A DNA stretch of 64,000 bases, from assembly GCF_030464885.1 (NCBI RefSeq), contig NZ_JALPRJ010000017.1, positions 62,001-126,000 of the forward strand. Reading direction: 5' to 3'. Both the position numbers and the translations under genes were made by a program. Positions 15,230-23,403 of the stretch are shown one piece after another; the stretch's first letter is position 1; every line of letters begins with the position of its first letter. The stretch is from Caballeronia sp. SEWSISQ10-4 2 (lineage in GTDB: Bacteria; Pseudomonadota; Gammaproteobacteria; Burkholderiales; Burkholderiaceae). The notes beneath the pieces are model-generated. The model did not search any database, was not told the origin of the DNA, and was given only the letters and a program-made list of their open reading frames with translations.

Positions 15230-15404
15230 GATCTTCTCCAGTCGGCTGGTCGCTGTCGTCGCGATTGGAAGAAATCGTAGCACGAAATAACTGGGTAACT
15301 TTTGCCGAAAATGCTAGTTCGGTAAAGTATGGCGCTCAGCACCGGTTAGAAAACAGCACCAATATCATGTAAAGTGCGGCACTACACCATACGGTAGCGT
15401 CGTT

Positions 15405-16988
15405 ATGCCCGCAGAATCAACCGTCGATCCGAATAGCGCGCCGCTTTCCACAGAGGAGCTATCGCGTTGCTTCGCCGATCCGATATGGCGCCTTTGTTCC
15501 GGCGCCCTCTACAAAATCCTTATCAAGGGCGACGACGAGGACGACGGACTCGTTCTGCCCTTCAAGCCAAACCGCGCGCAACGCCGGCTGATTCGGCGCC
15601 TTTGGCATCGCAACCTGATTCTGAAGGCGCGGCAGCTCGGTTTCACCACACTCATTTGCATCATGTGGCTAGACCACGCCCTGTTCAATCCGAACAGTCG
15701 GTGCGGGATTATCGCGCAGGACCGCGAGGCGGCCGAAGTCATCTTCCGGGACAAGGTGAAGTTCGCCTACGAGAACCTGCCGGCAGTGCTTCAGGAAGCC
15801 ATGCCGATGATTACCTGCAACAAGTCGGAGATCGTGTTCAAGAACAACAGCTCGGTGCGCGTGGCAACGTCCATGCGCTCGGGCACGATCCACCGCTTGC
15901 ATATCTCGGAGTTCGGGAAGATTTGCGCCAAGCACCCCGAGAAGGCGGCCGAAGTAGTGACGGGCTCGATACCAGCGGTACCGAAGTCAGGGATTCTCGT
16001 GATCGAGTCCACGGCCGAGGGTCAAGGTGGAGAGTTCCACGAAATCTCGAAGCGGGCCGAAGCACTGATGCAGGAAGGCCGCGAGCTTTCCCCGCGTGAC
16101 TACAGATTCCACTTCTACCCGTGGTGGCAGGCGCCTGAGTACGTGATGAATCCCAAGCTCGTGCGCATATCGCGCAAAGACGAGCGGTACTTCGAGCGCG
16201 TGGAAGCTCGGATGAAGACCATCCTCACGCCCGAGCAACGCGCGTGGTACGTGGCGACCCGCGAAGCAGACTTCTCGAACAACGAGGAGCGCATGTGGCA
16301 GGAGTATCCGTCCGACCCCGACGAACCATTCAAGGTATCGACGGAAGGCACCTACTACGCGCAGCAGATCGCGGCCGCACGCTTGTCCGGACGAATAAAA
16401 GAGCACATTTCCCTACTCAACTCGCCGGCCTACTCCTTTTGGGACATCGGCTCGACGGACGGCACCGCGATATGGGTTATCCAGCACCTTGACGGCGAGT
16501 GGCGCGTGGTGCGCTTCAAGGAAGGTTGGGGAGAAGCCTACTCGTACTTCTCGAAGTGGCTGATCGACACGGGCATCCTGTTCGCCGAGCACTTCCTCCC
16601 GCACGACGCGGACCACATTCGCCAGGGCGCGACCTCGAATGAAAGCCCCAAGCAGATGCTTGAAAAGCTGATGCCTGGACATCGTTTCACCACTGTGCCG
16701 GTCATTCCCGATGTCAATTGGGGCATCCAGCAGACCCGCGATGTCTTCCCTACCCTTTGGTTCGACGAGACGGAATGCAAAGAGGGAATGGTCCATCTGG
16801 AGAACTACAAGAAAAAGTGGATGACGCAGACGCAGACGTGGGGCCAGCCGGACAAAACCGGCGGTCACAGTGAAGCGGCCGACGCCCTACGCCAGTTTGC
16901 CCAAGCTTATACTGGCGGCCTCATAAACGTTCGTCGCGGAACACCGACGAAGAAACCCAAGCGCCAAGGTAGCTGGCGCACTGTCTAA
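15405..16988 (+). CDS. Terminase large subunit
   Basis: The 527-residue packaging motor has an ATPase domain with a deviant Walker A (L-I-L-K-A-R-Q-L-G-F-T-T, about residue 65), a Walker B/coupling segment (L-H-I-S-E-F-G, about 167), and a C-terminal RNase H-like nuclease (S-F-W-D-I-G-S-T-D-G-T-A about 345, P-H-D-A-D about 400, and a final Asp-containing helix S-E-A-A-D-A-L-R). The length and motif order are typical of podophage TerL of the P22/Bcep22 type. It starts the morphogenesis operon that continues to the portal gene. The gap before it carries another ACACCATACGG element. Confidence 0.9.
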   Translation: MPAESTVDPNSAPLSTEELSRCFADPIWRLCSGALYKILIKGDDEDDGLVLPFKPNRAQRRLIRRLWHRNLILKARQLGFTTLICIMWLDHALFNPNSRCGIIAQDREAAEVIFRDKVKFAYENLPAVLQEAMPMITCNKSEIVFKNNSSVRVATSMRSGTIHRLHISEFGKICAKHPEKAAEVVTGSIPAVPKSGILVIESTAEGQGGEFHEISKRAEALMQEGRELSPRDYRFHFYPWWQAPEYVMNPKLVRISRKDERYFERVEARMKTILTPEQRAWYVATREADFSNNEERMWQEYPSDPDEPFKVSTEGTYYAQQIAAARLSGRIKEHISLLNSPAYSFWDIGSTDGTAIWVIQHLDGEWRVVRFKEGWGEAYSYFSKWLIDTGILFAEHFLPHDADHIRQGATSNESPKQMLEKLMPGHRFTTVPVIPDVNWGIQQTRDVFPTLWFDETECKEGMVHLENYKKKWMTQTQTWGQPDKTGGHSEAADALRQFAQAYTGGLINVRRGTPTKKPKRQGSWRTV

Positions 16989-17001
16989 CTGGAGAGAGCC
17001 C

Positions 17002-17448
17002 ATGATTGAAGCAGCACGCCCGAACCTTGACCTGACTCGATACCACTTCGCCAAGACGCTCGGCGACGTGGCTTTGTACGGTACATGGTGGTGGAACGAC
17101 GAAGAGAACGAGGACGAACCCTGTCTTGTGCTCGTTCCGGCCCGGCGCCTATCGCACGGTATCGTGCCATGCGTTATCTTGCTGTCGGCCGCGTTCCTGT
17201 ACGACGATCCTCGCTACCTCGCCATGCGCGCACTGACGTTCGCCACGACGCTCGGGTTCGATGACACGCCGATGGCGAGCGCGCAGAAGATCGGCGGGAT
17301 CATTCACGATCACTTGCTCGACCTGATAAAGATGCCCGAGAACCCCACAGAGCTGGTCGTGGGCGCCACGGGCAACGTTGACTTTGGCGACGGGCGCGGC
17401 CGCCAATCGGTCGATTTGATGGACCACGTACCTATCGCGCAGGCATAA
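17002..17448 (+). CDS. Hypothetical phage protein between terminase and portal, 148 aa
   Basis: GGAGAGAG precedes the ATG, and the gene sits in the TerL-portal gap. The product has a strand-rich N-terminus (A-L-Y-G-T-W-W-W), a central hydrophobic-amphipathic stretch (I-V-P-C-V-I-L-L-S-A-A-F-L-Y) and helices. It was not recognised. A role in head assembly or host modification cannot be told apart. Confidence 0.6.
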   Translation: MIEAARPNLDLTRYHFAKTLGDVALYGTWWWNDEENEDEPCLVLVPARRLSHGIVPCVILLSAAFLYDDPRYLAMRALTFATTLGFDDTPMASAQKIGGIIHDHLLDLIKMPENPTELVVGATGNVDFGDGRGRQSVDLMDHVPIAQA

Positions 17449-17460
17449 GGAGCCGCAACC

Positions 17461-19809
17461 ATGTTCGACTTGAACGATGACGACGCAACCCGCGTAGTCC
17501 CATACCGCACCGACGAAAGCGACGTATCCGGCGACGCAAGGGACTCGCTTGCAGAGTCCGTCAAGCCGAGCGACCTCGATAGCGAGAAGATGACCGAGCT
17601 TCAGAGCCGGCTTATCTCGTTCTACCGCCAAGAGCTTTCCCGACAAGAAAGTAATCGGGCGGAAATGGCAGTAGATGAGGACTACTATGACAATATCCAG
17701 TGGACTCAGGAAGACATCGAGGAGTTGAAAGAGCGCGGGCAAGCCGCCACGGTCTACAACGTGATCGCGCAATCGATCAATTGGATCATTGGTAGTGAGA
17801 AGCGCGGTCGCTCCGACTACAAGGTGTTGCCGCGTCGCAAGGATGGCGGCAAGGCGGCCGAGCGCAAGACAGCCCTCCTCAAATACCTGTCGGACGTGAA
17901 TCAGCTTCAGTTCGAGCGTTCGCAGGCGTTCGAGGAGACGGTAAAAGCCGGCCTGTCGTGGCTGGAAACGCAGATTCAGGACGAGAACGACGGCGAGCCG
18001 ATCTACGCGGGCGCCGAGACGTGGCGGAACATCATCTTCGATAGCACCTATCGCCGGCTGAACCTCGACGATTGCCGCTATATCTTCCGCGTCAAATGGG
18101 TAGACCTCGACGTGGCCCTTGCGATCTTCCCGGAACGTGCCGAGCAATTGCGCCGCGCGTCGATGGACAACTACGAGACGTGGGGCGCGACTGACCTCGA
18201 CGGCGACGACGCAATGGACGCGAACGAGTACGAGCGCGAGATCGCCGGCAACATCGGCGAAGCCTCGACCTACGCCCGGCGCCGCGTTCGCCTGATCGAG
18301 GCATGGTTCCGCGTTCCCGAGCGCGTGAAGAAGCTGAAAGGCGCCCGCTCGGAGTTTCGTGGCGAGATTTACGACGAAGACGACGAGCGCCACCAGCTCG
18401 AAGTGCAGACCGGCCGCGCCACGCTGGCAGTCTCCCCCATGATGCGCATGTACTGCGCCGTCATGACGACAACCGATATGCTGGTTTTCAACCCGAGCCC
18501 GTACCGTCACAACCGCTACCCGTTCACGCCCATTTGGGGCTATCGCCGCGCGCGCGACGGAATGCCCTACGGCACCATCCGGTTCATGCGTGGCATGCAG
18601 GATGACGTGAACAAGCGGCTTTCGAAGTCGCTCTACATTCTGTCCACGAACAAAGTCATCATGGACGAAGGCGCGGTAGACGACATCGAGAAGTTCCGCC
18701 AGGAAGCGGCGCGGCCGGATGCAGTGATCGAGAAGCGCGCCGGCAAGTCGCTCGAAATGAACGTGGACCGCGACCTTGCGCCCGCTCACCTGGACCTCGC
18801 ATCGCGTGCTATCCAGATGATGCAGCAGGTAGGCGGCGTCACTGACGAATTGCTCGGCCGCTCGACGAACGCCGTTTCTGGCGTCGCAGTGCAGGCCCGG
18901 CAAGAGCAAGGCTCGATTGCCACGAACAAGCTGTTCGACAATCTGCGCCTCGCGTTCCAGCAGCACGGCGAGAAAGAGCTGTCGCTGATCGAGCAGTACA
19001 TGACGGACGAGAAGCAATTCCGCATCACCAACATGCGCGGCAACCCGGAGTACGTCACGCTCAACGACGGCCTGCCCGAGAACGACATCACGCGCACGAA
19101 GGCAGACTTCATCATCGACGAAGCGGAATGGCGCGCGACCATGCGCCAAGCGGCTGTGTCCGAGCTGATGGAGGTTATGAGCAAGATGCCGCCGGAAATC
19201 AGCCTCACGATGCTGGACTTGCTTGTGGATAACATGGACATTCCGAACCGGGACGAGCTGGTGAACCGCATTCGCTCAGTCAACGGCCAGAAAGACCCGG
19301 ATCAAGACCCGGAGAACATGTCGCCGGAAGAAATGCAGCGCGAGCAGGCACAAGCGCAGCAGAACGCCATGAATCAGGCAATGGCCGAGGCACAGCTCGA
19401 AGAGGCTCAGGGACGCGCGGCAGAAGCGAAGGCGCGCGCACAGAAGGCAATCGCAGAGGCGGCCGTGGCCGAGGCGAACGTGGACAAGACGAAGGCCCAA
19501 GCACTGCAAGCAGCAGCGCAGGCGGACGTTACCCACAAGCAAGGCATCCGCGAAGGCGTTCTCACCATCAAAGACGCAACGGACGCGGCTACGGCCGTGG
19601 CATTTATGCCAGAATTGGCGGGCTTGGCAGATGGCATTCTCAAAGAAGCCGGATGGGAGCACACCGCCACGCCGAGCGCCGATGCGCCGCAGGACATTCC
19701 GTACCGCCCGAAGACCCTTGTTGAGAACGGCGGCGAAATGGTAGGAGCAGCACCCGCACCAAGCGCCCATATCGCACCATACGATGCGGCACCTAACCAA
19801 CCCATGTGA
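17461..19809 (+). CDS. Portal protein (P22-type)
   Basis: The 782-residue protein matches large podophage portals: a crown/wing region with V-Y-N-V-I-A-Q-S-I-N-W-I-I-G-S-E-K-R, the W-V-D-L-D strand region, P-Y-R-H-N-R-Y-P-F-T-P-I-W-G-Y, the stem region M-R-G-M-Q-D-D-V-N-K-R-L-S-K, and a long Ala/Gln/Glu-rich C-terminal coiled coil (about 610-700). It forms the dodecameric DNA gate at one capsid vertex, docks the terminase and carries the tail. It lies directly between TerL and scaffold, as in Bcep22-like phages. A GCACCATA element overlaps its last codons. Confidence 0.9.
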   Translation: MFDLNDDDATRVVPYRTDESDVSGDARDSLAESVKPSDLDSEKMTELQSRLISFYRQELSRQESNRAEMAVDEDYYDNIQWTQEDIEELKERGQAATVYNVIAQSINWIIGSEKRGRSDYKVLPRRKDGGKAAERKTALLKYLSDVNQLQFERSQAFEETVKAGLSWLETQIQDENDGEPIYAGAETWRNIIFDSTYRRLNLDDCRYIFRVKWVDLDVALAIFPERAEQLRRASMDNYETWGATDLDGDDAMDANEYEREIAGNIGEASTYARRRVRLIEAWFRVPERVKKLKGARSEFRGEIYDEDDERHQLEVQTGRATLAVSPMMRMYCAVMTTTDMLVFNPSPYRHNRYPFTPIWGYRRARDGMPYGTIRFMRGMQDDVNKRLSKSLYILSTNKVIMDEGAVDDIEKFRQEAARPDAVIEKRAGKSLEMNVDRDLAPAHLDLASRAIQMMQQVGGVTDELLGRSTNAVSGVAVQARQEQGSIATNKLFDNLRLAFQQHGEKELSLIEQYMTDEKQFRITNMRGNPEYVTLNDGLPENDITRTKADFIIDEAEWRATMRQAAVSELMEVMSKMPPEISLTMLDLLVDNMDIPNRDELVNRIRSVNGQKDPDQDPENMSPEEMQREQAQAQQNAMNQAMAEAQLEEAQGRAAEAKARAQKAIAEAAVAEANVDKTKAQALQAAAQADVTHKQGIREGVLTIKDATDAATAVAFMPELAGLADGILKEAGWEHTATPSADAPQDIPYRPKTLVENGGEMVGAAPAPSAHIAPYDAAPNQPM

Positions 19810-19827
19810 TAGAAAGAGGACAACACC

Positions 19828-20802
19828 ATGACCACCCCGACCGGCTACACCGAGAACGACATCGACGGCCTGACCCCCGAGGAAATCGAGGCTCTTGCCG
19901 AGGATGACGGCGCGGGCGACAAGACCACGCTTGGCGAAAGCATCGGCGATGAAGGCGACGACGACACCGCCGGCACCGCAGCAGCGGACGCGGCCGCAGC
20001 AGCAACGGCCGCCGCAGCAGCAGAAGCGGCCAAGGTAGCAGCAGCGAAGACCGGCAAGACGGACGAAACGACGGACACCACGCCCGTGGAAACCGTTGCC
20101 AAGGTTGAGCCCGCCAAGCCCCTGCCCTTGTTCGTGGTCGATGCGCCGGCAAACGCTGACGCCGACCTGAAGGCAATCAGCGAGAAGAAAGGCTCGTTGC
20201 TCGACCAGTTCGACAACGGCGATATCACCGCGAAGGAATATCAGACGCAGCTCGACGGCCTGAACCGCGAGGAACGCAAGATCGAGAACGCCGTGGAGAA
20301 GGCCAACACCGCCACGGAAATGAATCAGCAGCAGGAAAAGAACGCGTGGCTTGGTCAGGTGCAGGCGTTCACCACTACCGACCATCCTGAGTACAGCACG
20401 AGCAAGTCTCGCTGGCTGGCTCTCGATTCGTTCGTGAAGGAGATTGCGAACGACCCGGCCAATGCGCAATTGAGCGGCCCGCAAATCCTTGCGAAGGCGC
20501 ATGAAGCTGTCGTTGCCGACCTGGGCGCAGTGGCCGGCGCGGCAAACACCGCAGTGAAGATCGACCCGAAGACCAATAAGCCCGTGGTCGATGACAAGGC
20601 AGGCCGCCCGCTGAAAGGCGCCAAGGTAGTCCCGCCTGTCACGCTGCAAAAGGTTCCGGCCACGGACAACGTAGACCTGAACGACACGAAGTTCGCCGCG
20701 CTCGACCGCTTGGGCGAATCGAACCCGCTGGCGCTCGAAGACAAGCTCATGAGTATGTCGGCCGCCGACCGTGACGAATACCTCTCCTCGCGGACGGACT
20801 AA
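19828..20802 (+). CDS. Scaffolding protein candidate
   Basis: The 324-residue protein is acidic at the N-terminus, has a long Ala/Lys/Glu low-complexity helix (about 50-80), and a helical rest with several coiled-coil stretches (G-L-N-R-E-E-R-K-I-E-N-A-V-E-K-A). This composition and the position after the portal are those of capsid scaffolds. AAGAGGA lies before the ATG. The assignment is by position and composition, not by motif. Confidence 0.65.
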   Translation: MTTPTGYTENDIDGLTPEEIEALAEDDGAGDKTTLGESIGDEGDDDTAGTAAADAAAAATAAAAAEAAKVAAAKTGKTDETTDTTPVETVAKVEPAKPLPLFVVDAPANADADLKAISEKKGSLLDQFDNGDITAKEYQTQLDGLNREERKIENAVEKANTATEMNQQQEKNAWLGQVQAFTTTDHPEYSTSKSRWLALDSFVKEIANDPANAQLSGPQILAKAHEAVVADLGAVAGAANTAVKIDPKTNKPVVDDKAGRPLKGAKVVPPVTLQKVPATDNVDLNDTKFAALDRLGESNPLALEDKLMSMSAADRDEYLSSRTD

Positions 20803-20805
20803 GCC

Positions 20806-21282
20806 ATGAAGTTCATCGCCAACCCTGTGCGCGTCGATGCGCACCAAATCGTCGAGGTTCAGATCAACGGCACGGACAAGACCGGCGCAGCCCGGTTCTT
20901 GGTCTACCTCGACGACGGCCGCACCGAAGCACTCACGCCCGAGCAGACCGCGCGCCACATTCCCGAGCCCGGCGATTACATCGTCGTGCAGGAAGACGGC
21001 TACACGTACATCAACCCGCGCGAGACGTTCGAGCGAAAGTACGCGCCAGAAGGCTCGCAGGTTCGTTTCGGCACGAGTGAAAGCGTGGCCGAGCACGTCT
21101 GCAACGCCGCAGCTCATATCCGCGACTCGAACGAGCCCGTTGAATCGGCTGTCGTGGTGTACGGCACCTACGGCGGGAAGTTCTACGTCTGGTCCACGGA
21201 ATCGGGCGTTACCGCGCTCGGCCTGCTGGACATCGGCAAACGGACCATGCAGGACGCAATCATTCGGCCGCTTATCGACTAA
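20806..21282 (+). CDS. Hypothetical head-region protein, 158 aa
   Basis: It starts three bases after the scaffold stop. It is a beta-rich small protein (V-E-V-Q-I-N, F-L-V-Y-L-D-D-G-R, G-D-Y-I-V-V-Q-E-D-G-Y-T-Y-I-N) with a C-terminal helix. It is likely structural or an assembly factor by location. No family was recognised. Confidence 0.6.
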   Translation: MKFIANPVRVDAHQIVEVQINGTDKTGAARFLVYLDDGRTEALTPEQTARHIPEPGDYIVVQEDGYTYINPRETFERKYAPEGSQVRFGTSESVAEHVCNAAAHIRDSNEPVESAVVVYGTYGGKFYVWSTESGVTALGLLDIGKRTMQDAIIRPLID

Positions 21283-21314
21283 TTCACCCACGTACCACCA
21301 CCCAAGGAGCTTCA

Positions 21315-21647
21315 ATGCCCACTCGCATAGAGAAAGATGCACAGGTAGTAACCATCCTCGACGGCGCCAAGAGCGCCGTTGCGGGCGATTGGTTTCTCGT
21401 CCCCCCTCGCACGTCGCGCCGCGCTGTTCAAGGCTCGGTTACGGGAAGCGGGCTGGTAACGGCAACCATCGCCATTGAGGGGAGCAACGACGGGGCCAAC
21501 GCCTTGTTGCTCGGCACCATCATGCTGAACGGTGCAACGCCTCAGTCGGACGGCCTGCTGATCGATGCGCCGTGGGCATACGTCCGCGCGCGCGTCGTTT
21601 CGGTATCAGGCACCAATGCAACGGTTTCTTCGCAATTGGGGTTCTGA
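21315..21647 (+). CDS. Beta-rich head or decoration protein, 110 aa
   Basis: AAGGAG stands before the ATG. The product is almost wholly beta-type (V-T-A-T-I-A-I-E-G-S-N-D-G, W-A-Y-V-R-A-R-V-V-S-V-S-G-T-N-A-T-V-S), the pattern of small capsid-surface or tail-associated jelly-roll domains. It ends two bases before the SGNH gene. The role is inferred from fold and place. Confidence 0.55.
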   Translation: MPTRIEKDAQVVTILDGAKSAVAGDWFLVPPRTSRRAVQGSVTGSGLVTATIAIEGSNDGANALLLGTIMLNGATPQSDGLLIDAPWAYVRARVVSVSGTNATVSSQLGF

Positions 21648-21649
21648 CC

Positions 21650-23083
21650 ATGACGACAACCGTAACTTCATTGGGAGCATTCCCGAGCAGCAACGGCGGG
21701 GGTGGAGACGCACCGCCCTACGTGTTGCCGCCGGCCACGAATTCCAAGTTAGGCGGGGTTATCCCCGGCGCCAATCTGACGATTACGCCGGAAGGCGTGT
21801 TGAACGCGCCCGCGCCGAGTAGTGGCGGAAGCACGGGCAAACCGAAGATTCTGCAAAACATCGCCACGCGCTGCCGGCCGAATGGCGGTATCAATGCAAC
21901 GTTCCCCTTCGCTTGGTCCCGCACCATGCACATCAACCGCGGCGACTCGGTTGAATCCGTGCAGCTCGTGTTTGCACATTGGGGCGCGTCATACCAGGGC
22001 GAAACGACCGTAGCAGCCGACCTCTCGATTGCATGCTCGATTGAGTACCCGATGGGCGTCTACTATCAAGGGCTATGGAACGGCACCGCACTCGGAATCA
22101 TTAACCCCGGCAAGAACGGCACGTCTGATCCTATCTCCGTGGCAATCCCGAAGGGCGCAACGTTTTGGGTTCGGACGTGGCAGAACTGTGCGTCTGGTAC
22201 GTGGGGCTCTAGCGCGGCCGCGCTGCAACGCAACGCACCCGCGATCGGCTCGCCTTCCATGCAGTGTATCGAGACGGCCCGCTACGGCACGACGGCGGCC
22301 GACACCTACGACGCGACCGTGATCGCAGGCTCGGGCGCACTGGCGATAAACGGGTTCGGCCCGGCCGGCACGAACGCTAACGGATTCTTCCCGCTGGCAG
22401 TGCTTGGTATGTCTTCCGTCGAGTCGGTTCTCGTTGTGGGCGACAGTCGCAACTCGGGCAAGCAGGATTCGGCAAGCGCGAACATGGGCTATCTCGGCAT
22501 CGGCGAAATCTGCCGTTCGCTTGACTACACGAACCCGTATTGCAACGCCGGCTTCGATACCGACCAAGCAGCAACGTTCGTGGCAAACAGCACGTACCGC
22601 AAAACGATGGGCGCGTTCCACTCGGCGGTCCATTCGGAATACGCGATCAACGACCTGACGTTCGGCCGCACCGTGGCGCAGCTCCAGGCGTCGCAACAAG
22701 CGATCTTCGCCATGTTCCCCGGCAAGCTCTATTCGCTGTCCACCTGTACGCCGAAAACCACCTCGACGAACGGATGGATAGATCAAGACGGGCAGACGGT
22801 CACGAACGGCGGCAATGAGTCGCAACGGCCCGTTTACAATACGTGGGTTCGCAGCAAGCCCTTGGGCGTGACTGCCATTTTCGACGTGGCGGCCGTGGTG
22901 GAAAGCCCGGTGAACGTCGGGAAGTGGAAGACGCCGGACGGTGACACGTACACCAACCGCGCGAACGTCGTCGTGCCGGTCACTGCCCCGCTCACGGGAG
23001 ACGGCACGCATGAGGCGCCTTACGGCTATGGCGTGATTCAGAAGTCGCCAGCGATCGACGGGCGTTTGCTTGTCGCTGCGTGA
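21650..23083 (+). CDS. SGNH-hydrolase tailspike/esterase candidate
   Basis: The 477-residue protein has a Gly/Pro/Ala-rich N-terminal segment with the repeat-like S-K-L-G-G-V-I-P-G, typical of virion-attachment parts, followed by a large domain with SGNH-type blocks: G-D-S-R (block I, about residue 270), an Asn-Asp in Y-A-I-N-D-L (about 337), and D-G-T-H (block V, about 455). These give the catalytic Ser, Asn and Asp/His of GDSL/SGNH esterases. Phage members deacetylate host polysaccharide at adsorption. It lies between scaffold-type genes and the coat gene, away from the other fibre genes. The start at 21650 was chosen because it directly follows the upstream stop. Confidence 0.7.
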   Translation: MTTTVTSLGAFPSSNGGGGDAPPYVLPPATNSKLGGVIPGANLTITPEGVLNAPAPSSGGSTGKPKILQNIATRCRPNGGINATFPFAWSRTMHINRGDSVESVQLVFAHWGASYQGETTVAADLSIACSIEYPMGVYYQGLWNGTALGIINPGKNGTSDPISVAIPKGATFWVRTWQNCASGTWGSSAAALQRNAPAIGSPSMQCIETARYGTTAADTYDATVIAGSGALAINGFGPAGTNANGFFPLAVLGMSSVESVLVVGDSRNSGKQDSASANMGYLGIGEICRSLDYTNPYCNAGFDTDQAATFVANSTYRKTMGAFHSAVHSEYAINDLTFGRTVAQLQASQQAIFAMFPGKLYSLSTCTPKTTSTNGWIDQDGQTVTNGGNESQRPVYNTWVRSKPLGVTAIFDVAAVVESPVNVGKWKTPDGDTYTNRANVVVPVTAPLTGDGTHEAPYGYGVIQKSPAIDGRLLVAA

Positions 23084-23112
23084 TTCTGTACTACTAAGGG
23101 AATGAGGATCAA

Positions 23113-23295
23113 ATGCTAAAGATGGACTTAAAGCCGGGCGAAAGCGTGAAGATTGGCGACGTGACAATCACGCTCGAAGACAAGAGCGGGAAGGTAGCTC
23201 GGCTGTCCATCGAGGCGCCGACCTCTGTTCCCATTGACCGCGTATCCCAAGCGACGCCGGCCAGCATGGCGGCCCGCTCGGGCATCGGCTCATAA
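23113..23295 (+). CDS. CsrA-like RNA-binding regulator
   Basis: The 60-residue protein aligns over its first 43 residues with CsrA: M-L at the start, P-G-E-S at 8-11, I-G-D at 14-16, V-T-I-T strand, A-P at 35-36, and V-P-I-D-R at 39-43 where CsrA has its RNA-binding V-x-V-H-R. The two Arg residues of CsrA strand 1 are missing (Leu-Lys here), so RNA specificity may differ. GAGGA precedes the ATG. It sits just before the coat gene, whose leader has a hairpin that hides its ribosome binding site. CsrA proteins bind GGA motifs in such leaders. The family call is good, the function inferred. Confidence 0.65.
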   Translation: MLKMDLKPGESVKIGDVTITLEDKSGKVARLSIEAPTSVPIDRVSQATPASMAARSGIGS

Positions 23296-23308
23296 AGTTA
23301 TCCACAGG
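23296..23308 (+). repeat. Copy 4 of the 13-base repeat AGTTATCCACAGG
   Basis: It is identical to the copies at 9093, 12521 and 12597 and lies right after the CsrA-like gene stop. The core is the consensus DnaA box TTATCCACA. Confidence 0.5.
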
Positions 23309-23312
23309 TATC

Positions 23313-23342
23313 TTGTAGCACCGCACCATATGGTGCGATAAT
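23313..23342 (+). promoter_or_regulatory. Coat-gene promoter with palindromic operator in the spacer
   Basis: TTGTAG (23313-23318), an 18-base spacer and GATAAT (23337-23342) form a promoter. The perfect 16-base palindrome CGCACCATATGGTGCG (23322-23337) fills the spacer and touches the -10 box. A bound dimeric repressor would block polymerase here. Confidence 0.6.
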
Positions 23343-23361
23343 CCACGCCAGCGATAGCGCA

Positions 23362-23403
23362 GGAGTGCTCCGCGAATGTTATTCACAACCTCTGGAGCAC
23401 TCC
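23362..23403 (+). promoter_or_regulatory. RBS-sequestering leader hairpin of the coat gene
   Basis: GGAGTGCTCC (23362-23371) and GGAGCACTCC (23394-23403) are perfect reverse complements with a 22-base loop. The 3' arm holds the Shine-Dalgarno GGAG and abuts the ATG at 23404. Folding would hide the ribosome site. Confidence 0.6.
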
